Shown here one piece after another: positions 57,209-64,000 of a stretch of 64,000 bases of DNA. Each line of letters begins with the position of its first letter. Position 1 is the stretch's first letter. Made by a program: the position numbers and the translations under genes. This stretch comes from Chrysoperla carnea (lineage: Eukaryota; Arthropoda; Insecta; Neuroptera; Chrysopidae): assembly GCF_905475395.1 (NCBI RefSeq), contig NC_058338.1, positions 71,559,435-71,623,434 of the forward strand, written 5' to 3'. The notes beneath the pieces are model-generated. The model saw only the letters and a program-made list of their open reading frames with translations. It was not told the DNA's origin and did not search any database.

Positions 57209-57469
57209 ATGTTTGATAAATCTAGATTTATAGGGGATAGTGTAGTACCGGAGACTCATATAAAAAGTTTATGTGTTTTTTGGATGGAAAATGCACTGTT
57301 CCTACATGCTGTTTATTTTTTGCTTGTTGAAAATTTAACCATTAAAGATATATCGATAAAGACGTTTTATCCACTGTATAAGTACGATTTGGTTACCTTG
57401 GATCACACCTTAATATTTCCAGAATCGGCCCCACTGATTATACCCGAAGGTGTTCTTTCCAAAATGTAA
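57209..57469 (+). CDS. Possible short ORF, 86 aa, unknown
   Basis: Its composition is less AT-driven than the surrounding short frames: KSLCVFWMENALFLHAV then TFYPLYKYDLVTLDH and ESAPLIIPEGVLSKM. A stop lies three codons upstream of the ATG, so this start is the only one unless an intron intervenes. AATAAA occurs 60 bases after the stop (57529-57534), a suitable distance for a poly(A) signal. I do not recognise a domain. It may be a small gene, a terminal exon of a larger gene, a fragment of a decayed element, or chance. Confidence 0.28.
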   Translation: MFDKSRFIGDSVVPETHIKSLCVFWMENALFLHAVYFLLVENLTIKDISIKTFYPLYKYDLVTLDHTLIFPESAPLIIPEGVLSKM

Positions 57470-57528
57470 ATTTTACAGTTCAATCTATCATGTTTGCATC
57501 TTACAGGCATTCAATTCATTGAGCTTTC

Positions 57529-57534
57529 AATAAA
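57529..57534 (+). terminator. Possible poly(A) signal
   Basis: AATAAA lies 60 bases downstream of the 86-codon ORF. It has meaning only if that ORF is transcribed. Confidence 0.3.
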
Positions 57535-57834
57535 AGCTTTATCGGTTATTTTACTTCATTTAAATTGATTTTTTTAATTGATCTACGCTAAACTAAGCAA
57601 GGTAGCTACTGCAAAGGAGAAAATAATTTTAAAATTAAGTTCGTACATAATTGATCATGTATCAACAGTATAGTTCGATGTTTGATCCAAGGAACATGAC
57701 AAAATGTCTTTCCCACCTTTACTACCTCAATATTTTACGTTAGGTTATAAACTTAAATATGGTATAACAAAATACCAACCAATAAGCAGTGAATTATATT
57801 TAAAGTGATTTTTAACAGAAAACATGATAGTCAA

Positions 57835-58090
57835 CTTATTCCTTGGGTGCGTTGTCATGGTAGGTACAATAAAATCGACACTAAGAATGTTATGACTAAA
57901 TTTCAATTCTTAACATATATCAATTAAAGTTATTAAAAAAAAAAACAATTAATTAAACAAGTTGCATTAGAAATTGTGAAAACAAGCGACGAAATTGCCT
58001 AAATAATATTTTTTAAATGTAAATTAATATAATTACTTATTTAAATTTGTTAGAAAATAATAATAAATTTTCAATGTAAACTGTATATGC
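57835..58090 (+). mobile_element. Family J repeat, copy 3
   Basis: It begins GTCATGGTAGGTACAATAAA, then TCAATTCTTAACATATATCA, AATTAATTAAACAAGTTGCA, GAAATTGTGAAAACAAGC and TAAATTTTCAATGTAAACTG. Its start matches the inverted copy at 40065, which helps set the element's left boundary. Confidence 0.57.
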
Positions 58091-58353
58091 AATCCGTATA
58101 TATTAATATAGTAGTGTATCGTTATCATGAAAACGCCTATAAAAATCATGTACGGCTCGAATTAAAAAAGATCAGTAACTGTAAATATTTTTGGTTTAAA
58201 TACTAAAAATAATGTTATTTCTATTTTATTTGAAAACAAAATTGCATGGATAAACAATTTGTCGTAGCTGCTTTCTTGTGAAAAAATGTTCATATAGTTA
58301 CTGCCTACCTCAGGCAGAAATATTTATTAGAAAGTAACTAAAAAACGTAAAAG

Positions 58354-58365
58354 TAAACTGTATGA
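58354..58365 (+). repeat. Left target duplication of LINE
   Basis: TAAACTGTATGA here recurs at 63699-63710, immediately after the LINE's AAATAAAA tail. The first few A/T bases could belong to the tail on the right side, so 8-12 bp is the safe size. Confidence 0.8.
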
Positions 58366-58366
58366 C

Positions 58367-58401
58367 TCAGTTCACACAGTGTAACCGACCGATTCAGACG
58401 T
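58367..58401 (+). promoter_or_regulatory. Inr plus DPE internal promoter of LINE
   Basis: TCAGTT at 58367-58372 fits the initiator TCAKTY with +1 at A58369. AGACG begins exactly at +28 (58396-58400) and fits the downstream promoter element RGWYV. No TATA box is apparent. This spacing is the known arrangement in insect jockey- and I-type elements, and lets transcription start at the element's first bases. Start-site use is inferred. Confidence 0.7.
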
Positions 58402-58575
58402 ATTTGTCAATCGCTCCGTTCGACGTGTTATTCAATAGTTGTTTACTGTTTATTTAACATTATATTTTTATTCAAAAGTTATAGTACAGTCACAGTCAGT
58501 GCAAAGTTTCCAGCTACTAGTGGTAAAGTATTTTGCCACAAGTAGCAAAGTCTACTATTATAAACTCTCTCCATA

Positions 58576-59853
58576 ATGGAGGGCGTAACATCAACACCCC
58601 ACCAAGAAACCAAAATGAATTACACAAAAGCAGTACAAACTGAAATCGTTCCAACCAAGCAACAAGCCGTGATACTGGATGCAATAGAAGGAATTCCTAT
58701 TCAAAACTATGCTACTGCCATTGGATCGAAGATTGGACCGCAAAATATTCGATTTATCTCAAGAATCGCCAATAACAGAGTATGTGTTTATGTTGCAACC
58801 AAAGAAATAGCTGATACTCTTATCGATACACACAAGCAAGTCATAATTAACCAGCATACAATTCTAATCAGACCGTTAATATCGCGAAACAAAAGGCTAA
58901 TTCTATCTAATGTGCCACCAATAATCCCGCAAAAGATCATCATTGAAAAATTAAAAGAATCCGGCATCGAGCCAGTATCAAATGTTACCACTCTGAGAGC
59001 CGGACTCAACACTCCGGGTTACCAACATATTCTCAGCTTCAGAAGGCAACTATACATTAAACCCGAAGATATTAAGAAAATACCAAATTCATGGAAAATT
59101 GACTTCGATGAAACTTCATACTGGATTTACCCAACGTTGGACAACATGCTATGTTTCATCTGTAAAGAAGAAGGCCATCTGGCAAAATCTTGTCCAACAA
59201 ATACAAGCATTCCCGCACCTCATCCAATCAACGAGCCAATCAATACTAATATCTCAGATACTGCTAACCAAGATCTTATTTCCAATGACAATCCAACATC
59301 AACATCAGCAACTTCAACTACACCTACAATCAATCTAAGCCCACCTGAAATACCAATTCACAACTCAACCGTTTCAACAAAGCGTCAATTGTCGGATTCA
59401 TCTTCTTACTCATCTATGCCTCCCCCAGAAGTGCCTAAAAATAATGCAAGTTCACCCAATAAAAGAGCCGAGATAGCTCCAACAAAAAAAATGAAAGTTA
59501 ACAGTGATCAAATCGAACAACCGCCTCTAATGGATCAATTCCTTCAAAAAATCAATTCAATAATGAGTCTCAATCCATCAGAATACTCAATAGGATTTGA
59601 ACAAATTGGAGAACTTTTTACTAAATTCAAAATCAATAAAAACTTAGACCAAGTATTAATTGAGTGCAACATTCGGCCGATGGAATTAATAGCTACGCTA
59701 AAAGCAATATACCCATCTCTAAAATCAAAATCACACAAACAACGTCTTACTAGCATTACCAACAAACTAGAGATTGGAATTCTTGATGATACTGCATCTG
59801 TTACATCAATGTCATCCGAAGGCAGTTCATTAGATTTAAATAATATTCAATAA
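58576..59853 (+). CDS. LINE ORF1 nucleic-acid-binding protein, 425 aa
   Basis: ORF1 proteins of these elements bind the element RNA and help form the retrotransposition particle. Residues 1-190 form a mixed alpha/beta region with NRVCVYVATKEIADTL (67-82) and an RLILSNVPP phrase (107-115), as in RRM-like ORF1 parts. A single CCHC knuckle follows: Cys193, Cys196, His201, Cys206, with MLCFICKEEGHLAKSC. Residues about 210-320 are Pro/Ser/Thr-rich linker with a KRxxxxx-KKMKV basic patch near 305-310. The last hundred residues are helical. Drosophila I and jockey ORF1 usually have several knuckles, so one is at the low end. ATG 58576 is first in frame, in context ATAATGG. It is in a different frame from ORF2 and ends 50 bases before it. 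Confidence 0.82.
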   Translation: MEGVTSTPHQETKMNYTKAVQTEIVPTKQQAVILDAIEGIPIQNYATAIGSKIGPQNIRFISRIANNRVCVYVATKEIADTLIDTHKQVIINQHTILIRPLISRNKRLILSNVPPIIPQKIIIEKLKESGIEPVSNVTTLRAGLNTPGYQHILSFRRQLYIKPEDIKKIPNSWKIDFDETSYWIYPTLDNMLCFICKEEGHLAKSCPTNTSIPAPHPINEPINTNISDTANQDLISNDNPTSTSATSTTPTINLSPPEIPIHNSTVSTKRQLSDSSSYSSMPPPEVPKNNASSPNKRAEIAPTKKMKVNSDQIEQPPLMDQFLQKINSIMSLNPSEYSIGFEQIGELFTKFKINKNLDQVLIECNIRPMELIATLKAIYPSLKSKSHKQRLTSITNKLEIGILDDTASVTSMSSEGSSLDLNNIQ

Positions 59854-59903
59854 AGTTAATTTTTAAATCAAAACACAACACATATTAATATAAAATCTAA
59901 ATT

Positions 59904-62900
59904 ATGCGTTTCCTTCAATGGAATCTAAATGGATTTTATGCAAAATATGAAAACCTGCAACTATTAAATCGATCAATGTTTGATTGCATTTGTCTTCAAG
60001 AAACAAACTTTAAGGGGAATCATTGTGCAAAAATTAAAGGTTATCGGGCGTTTTACAATAATAGAAGAAACCCAGGGCGTGCCAGTGGTGGGACAGCCAT
60101 ATTTATCACTGAAAATCTTCAAGCACAAGAAATAATGTTAACAACCGATTTAGAAGCTACCGCGCTCAGAATTAATTCATTTTATCCAATGACAGTGTGT
60201 AACATTTATATCCCCAATAGTCAAATTCTTGACAAAGAAAGTTTAGAACAAATTTTTACTCAATTGCCTACACCATTCATCATTGTTGGAGACTTTAACA
60301 GTCATAATTTCATGTGGGGATCTAATCATGTCGATGCAAGGGGCAAAATGATTGAGGAGCTCTGCGAAATGCATGATGACTTTGTGTTACTAAATAATGG
60401 AACTGGTACACACTTCAATGCTAATACTGGGCAACACAGCGCAATTGATCTCACCTTTGCAACGTCCGATATTGCCACGTTCTTGAATTGGATGGTAATT
60501 GAGGACCTAAACAACAGCGACCACCACCCAATATCCATTGTCGACACAAGATATAAAATTAACTTAAACCAGTTTGAAAACCCATCACGATGGATTTTTA
60601 ACCGCGCTAATTGGGACAACTATCAGCACCAAATTATAGAAAAACTATGCGAATTACCACAACCATCTCAGTTTTATAACTTAACAATCCAGGAAATTAT
60701 GGATAAATTTACAAGTTTCATAACCAATGCAGCCAACGACTCTATACCAAAATCATTAAGTCAAAATCACAAAAGGATTGTCCCGTGGTGGAATCCTGAA
60801 TGTAAAAGGGTCATACAAGAAGCCAAGAGGGCATATCGTAAATTTAAAAAAAATGGATCCGAAGAAAACAAGATCCAATTCAAACGTTCCCGAGCATCTG
60901 CTAGGAGAACAATTAAAGAAAGTAAAAGAGAAAGTTGGCTTAATTTCACTTCTTCCATCACTCATACCACTCCAATGGCAACTGTATGGACAAAACTAAA
61001 ACGAATAAGAGGTAACTATTCAAGTAGCCCAATTCCGTTACTGCCTGAAATAGATAACACCTCAACTCCTGAAATACAAACCATCGCCGATCATATGGTC
61101 GAAACTTTTGCAGCAAATTCATCTGACACCAATTATCCAATTACCTTTCAGCGTCATAAAAACTCTATAACAAATGTGCCTGAGAATCTTAACTATAATA
61201 TGGATCCAATAAATAACCCTTTCTTGTTAAATGAGCTCCACCACGCAATCAACACCTGCAAAAATTCAAGCCCTGGTCCGGATGGCATACCCAACATGCT
61301 CATTAAAAAACTTCCAAATATTTGTAAAAGTTATCTATTGGATATATATAACTATATATGGATAAATCAAATGCTTCCAGAACAATGGCGAGAGGCGATA
61401 GTTATTCCTGTACCCAAACCCAACAAAGATCATACTAAAGCTACAAAATATCGACCAATCTCGTTAACCTGCAATTTGAGTAAAATACTGGAAAAAATGG
61501 TTTGCAAAAGACTTAGATGGAGGTTGGAAAATGAAAATATGATCGCTCCTACTCAATTTGGTTCGCGAAATTTGAGATCGACCACTGATTTCCTAGTCAA
61601 CCTTGAATCGGATATCTGTGATGCGCTAGCTATGAATGAGCATCTTCTCCTATTATCTCTGGATGTAGAAAAGGCCTATGAGATGGTGTGGGTTAGAAGA
61701 GTGATATCTAATTTAATTAAATTGGGCTTCAATGGTAATTTAATTGCATACATTTCCAATTTTATGTACCACCGTACAATAAGAGTCAAATTACGAAATA
61801 CATTATCCAAAAAAATTGAATTACAAAATGGATTACCACAAGGTTCGGTTCTCAGCGTTGTATTGTTCCTAATAGCCATCAATGAAGCTCTTCAAATAAC
61901 TAACGAACAAACCTTTTTAAAAGGAAAATTATTTGTAGACGATTTTTCACTTTCCATACGAGGAACCAATATTAATGTTACCATCAAAATGATGCAAAAT
62001 GCTATCAACAAACTTCTTGATTGGTCCAGAACAAGCGGATTCAAGTTCTCGAAGACTAAATCAGAATTCATGATATTTAAACGTGGCCATGATGTCCAAC
62101 ATAACACCCTTACTATTTATAACGAACCAATCAAAAAGGTGCAACAAATAAAGATTCTTGGTTTGATCTTTGACAACAAACTGACATGGATCCCACATAT
62201 TAGGAATCTGAAAAGTGATTGCCAATCTAGACTTCGAATTCTAAAGGTTCTGTCTTCGAAGGACTATGGTGCTGACGCTAATATATTGCTATCCATTTAC
62301 AAAGCCTTAATTAGAACAAAGTTAGACTATGCAGCCATAGTTTATGATTCCGCAAGTAATAACTCATTAAAAGCCTTGGACTCAGTTCAAAACACGGCGA
62401 TACGTTTAGCTCTGGGAGCATTCCGTACTAGCCCGATTTCAAGCCTACAAGCGGAAGCAGATATCCCACCATTAAATCTACGAAGAAAAGAACTGTGCTT
62501 GGAATACGCTGCCACGATTGCTTCAACCCCAAATAATCCAGCCCACCGACAAATATTTAAAGATTTTTTGACGGAAGTTTTCAACATAAAACGATTGCCA
62601 AAGCCCCTCCGAATACGAATTCATCTATACAAGCAAGAACTGAATATAAATCTCCCTAACATCGTAACAAGAAGTCTTGGCCACTTTCCTCCTTGGCAAC
62701 AGCTCAATATTAACATGGACTTAGGCATTAAGGAACATAGCAGAATCACAACTACAGCATCAATGTATAGATCACTTTTCCATACAACCCAGCGGAAATA
62801 TCAGAATTGTATTGAATATTTTACCGATGGTTCTGTATCCGAAAATCATGCGGGATTTGGTGTGGTTAACAATACTGGCACTCTCCGCTCTTCTCGTATC

Positions 62901-63614
62901 TATGATTTCTGCTCCATTTGGACGTGCGAATTAATGGCAATTATCTGTGCATTGAAAACAATCAAGGATGCGGATGCAAGTCACAATGTGATCTACTCAG
63001 ATTCTATGTCAGCTCTTTTAGCAATAAAAAACCAACACAACATGCATCCCCTAATCCAATTGATCCATGTACTACTGGATGAAATAGCAACCCTCCACAA
63101 ATCAGTTGCGTTTGTATGGGTTCCGGCTCACCAAGGTATAGAAGGAAACGAATTAGCTGACAAAGCGGCAAAGGATGCAATTCTTGTAGAGCTCGATACA
63201 AATATAGCAATCACCCACAAAGATGCTAAGAAGCTCATCAGATGCAAAATGAAATCACATTGGGACCAACAGTGGCGCAACTTAGGCGGAACTAAGCTGC
63301 ACGAGATACGTGAGAGTGTTTTCGATTTGGTTCCCAACTTTAACAGGCGAAATCAAGTGCTGATCACCAGAATGAGAATTGGGCACACAAAACTCACCCA
63401 CTCGTACCTAATAACGAAGACAAATCCAGAGGTATGCCAAAATTGTGGAGCCATACTGACCGTTCCACATATAATTGTGGAGTGTGAGAGCCTCCAACAA
63501 CAACGGAGAGTCATTGGTTTGTCAAACAATCTCAAAGTAACATTCAACAATCAAGAACAATGTCTTCGAGCCATCTCATTACTGAAAAAAGAGAATTTAT
63601 TAGATAAAATTTAG
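59904..63614 (+). CDS. LINE ORF2: endonuclease, reverse transcriptase, RNase H, 1236 aa
   Basis: This protein would nick target DNA and copy the element RNA at the nick. The APE-type endonuclease has QWNLNG (5-10), CLQET with Glu33, VGDFNSH with Asp130/Asn132, and SDHHP with Asp206-His207. The reverse transcriptase spans about 440-740: GPDG (Asp460), RPISL (517-521), SLDVEKAYE with Asp587, LPQGSVLS (645-651) and LFVDD (Asp679, Asp680). RNase H has FTDGS (Asp975), CELMA (Glu1009), YSDS (Asp1033), HQGIEGNELAD (His1076, Asp1086). A C-terminal finger has Cys1178, Cys1181, His1189, Cys1194. Unusual points are FVDD in place of the common Y/F-A-D-D, Val652 where Pro is usual after VLS, and AYE instead of AFD. 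The frame is intact. The family is certain; clade placement inside I-like LINEs is inferred. Confidence 0.9.
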   Translation: MRFLQWNLNGFYAKYENLQLLNRSMFDCICLQETNFKGNHCAKIKGYRAFYNNRRNPGRASGGTAIFITENLQAQEIMLTTDLEATALRINSFYPMTVCNIYIPNSQILDKESLEQIFTQLPTPFIIVGDFNSHNFMWGSNHVDARGKMIEELCEMHDDFVLLNNGTGTHFNANTGQHSAIDLTFATSDIATFLNWMVIEDLNNSDHHPISIVDTRYKINLNQFENPSRWIFNRANWDNYQHQIIEKLCELPQPSQFYNLTIQEIMDKFTSFITNAANDSIPKSLSQNHKRIVPWWNPECKRVIQEAKRAYRKFKKNGSEENKIQFKRSRASARRTIKESKRESWLNFTSSITHTTPMATVWTKLKRIRGNYSSSPIPLLPEIDNTSTPEIQTIADHMVETFAANSSDTNYPITFQRHKNSITNVPENLNYNMDPINNPFLLNELHHAINTCKNSSPGPDGIPNMLIKKLPNICKSYLLDIYNYIWINQMLPEQWREAIVIPVPKPNKDHTKATKYRPISLTCNLSKILEKMVCKRLRWRLENENMIAPTQFGSRNLRSTTDFLVNLESDICDALAMNEHLLLLSLDVEKAYEMVWVRRVISNLIKLGFNGNLIAYISNFMYHRTIRVKLRNTLSKKIELQNGLPQGSVLSVVLFLIAINEALQITNEQTFLKGKLFVDDFSLSIRGTNINVTIKMMQNAINKLLDWSRTSGFKFSKTKSEFMIFKRGHDVQHNTLTIYNEPIKKVQQIKILGLIFDNKLTWIPHIRNLKSDCQSRLRILKVLSSKDYGADANILLSIYKALIRTKLDYAAIVYDSASNNSLKALDSVQNTAIRLALGAFRTSPISSLQAEADIPPLNLRRKELCLEYAATIASTPNNPAHRQIFKDFLTEVFNIKRLPKPLRIRIHLYKQELNINLPNIVTRSLGHFPPWQQLNINMDLGIKEHSRITTTASMYRSLFHTTQRKYQNCIEYFTDGSVSENHAGFGVVNNTGTLRSSRIYDFCSIWTCELMAIICALKTIKDADASHNVIYSDSMSALLAIKNQHNMHPLIQLIHVLLDEIATLHKSVAFVWVPAHQGIEGNELADKAAKDAILVELDTNIAITHKDAKKLIRCKMKSHWDQQWRNLGGTKLHEIRESVFDLVPNFNRRNQVLITRMRIGHTKLTHSYLITKTNPEVCQNCGAILTVPHIIVECESLQQQRRVIGLSNNLKVTFNNQEQCLRAISLLKKENLLDKI

Positions 63615-63647
63615 AAAATGTTTTGTAATTTATGATTTGTTAATAGT

Positions 63648-63680
63648 AGTCGTTAATGACCTCGACGTTAAAAAACGACT
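63648..63680 (+). other. LINE 3' stem-loop
   Basis: AGTCGTT (63648-63654) pairs with AACGACT (63674-63680), just before TTAAATAAATAAATAAAA. The relic at 19891-20722 has AGTCGC/GCGACT in the same place with changed but still pairing bases. It may be the recognition element used by the reverse transcriptase, as 3' hairpins are in other LINEs (inference). Confidence 0.55.
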
Positions 63681-63698
63681 TTAAATAAATAAATAAAA

Positions 63699-63710
63699 TA
63701 AACTGTATGA
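63699..63710 (+). repeat. Right target duplication of LINE
   Basis: TAAACTGTATGA is an exact match to 58354-58365. Confidence 0.8.
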
Positions 63711-64000
63711 TTCCAAGGTAAAATAAATCCGTTAAGTACTACACTCTCCCCTTTATAAAATAAAATGGTTTTAATTAAATTATTCTGTAATTTACGTGTA
63801 CGAACGTAAAAATTATAGGTACGTACATCGTTTTATAATGTAATACAAATAAATAAATATTTACATTACTTGGAATTGTAATAAAATAAATATAAATGAA
63901 CTTTTTATATAAATATTTAAAATATAAGTTGAACTATTGTAATAATATTTAAAATATAAATAGGTTAGTCAGTTAGTGATGAAGTTTTAAGAGTGGTTTG
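63711..64000. other. AT-rich end of window
   Basis: No gene or repeat is recognised. Confidence 0.4.

Larger units (their letters stand above)
58366..63698 (+). mobile_element. Full-length non-LTR retrotransposon, I-like (about 5.33 kb)
   Basis: The element lies between exact target duplications. It has an about 210-base 5' UTR with a promoter motif pair at its start, ORF1 (zinc knuckle), a 50-base gap, ORF2 (endonuclease, reverse transcriptase, RNase H, zinc finger), a short 3' UTR with a stem-loop, and a TAAATAAATAAATAAAAT tail. RNase H downstream of the reverse transcriptase, and a TAA-type tail rather than pure poly(A), point to the I group; jockey proper normally lacks RNase H. Related RNase H-carrying clades (Loa, Outcast and others) are not excluded without a tree. 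Both frames are uninterrupted, so the insertion is probably young. Confidence 0.88.

Noticed and set aside
58788..59012. Minus-strand ORFs inside the LINE (also 60326-60619, 61676-61882, 63004-63210 and others)
   Set aside because: All are antisense or off-frame shadows of LINE ORF1 and ORF2.

Overview
The window reads as AT-rich insect (or at least arthropod) nuclear DNA. The reasons are spliceosomal-type GT-AG signals, very few long ORFs, dense interspersed repeats with (GTCY)n microsatellite cores of the kind described as mini-me, DINE or Helentron-associated elements, an RNase H-bearing LINE with an Inr plus DPE promoter, and a DUF4371-type hAT transposon. Nothing in the sequence identifies the order or species. 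There is no bacterial-style gene organisation, and I found no confident complete host gene. Outside the two large transposons almost every supportable feature is a repeat.

Two elements look structurally complete. (1) A hAT DNA transposon at 31627-35167 has 12-bp terminal inverted repeats, an 8-bp target duplication, subterminal repeat arrays and one uninterrupted 791-aa transposase (32436-34811). (2) A non-LTR retrotransposon at about 58366-63698 has a 12-bp target duplication, a TATA-less promoter, a 425-aa zinc-knuckle ORF1 and a 1236-aa ORF2 carrying endonuclease, reverse transcriptase, RNase H and a C-terminal zinc finger; it is most like the I group. A decayed, 5'-truncated relative lies on the minus strand at 19891-20722. 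It shares the terminal 3' stem-loop with the complete copy.

Non-autonomous repeats fill much of the rest. Family A (Helentron-like, ten copies plus two fragments) is at 1461, 5998, 11305, 14326, 15991, 28671, 29306, 39101, 43811 and 51967, with fragments at 53440 and 56088. Family D is at 11619-13290 (interrupted by another repeat) and 40770-41450. Family E is at 18240, 42200 and 53745. Family F is at 16575 and 21712. Family G (palindromic) is at 18895 and 47065. Family H is at 22165 and 27105. Family J is at 40065, 54570 and 57835. Single-copy foldback elements lie at 7708, 25680, 45935, 50599 and 51711. A pogo-like MITE with TA duplication is at 24493-24769, and a tRNA-derived SINE with a 9-bp target duplication is at 9870-10154.

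Cellular-gene candidates are weak: a two-exon terminal segment with matching splice phase (23018-23135 and 23690-23942), an 86-aa ORF followed by a poly(A) signal (57209-57469), a frameshifted YqaJ-type nuclease relic (5054-5330), and one long hairpin that could be a microRNA precursor (21104-21223). The window is best seen as transposon-rich intergenic or intronic DNA in which recently active elements (LINE, hAT, SINE) sit among older, fragmented ones.
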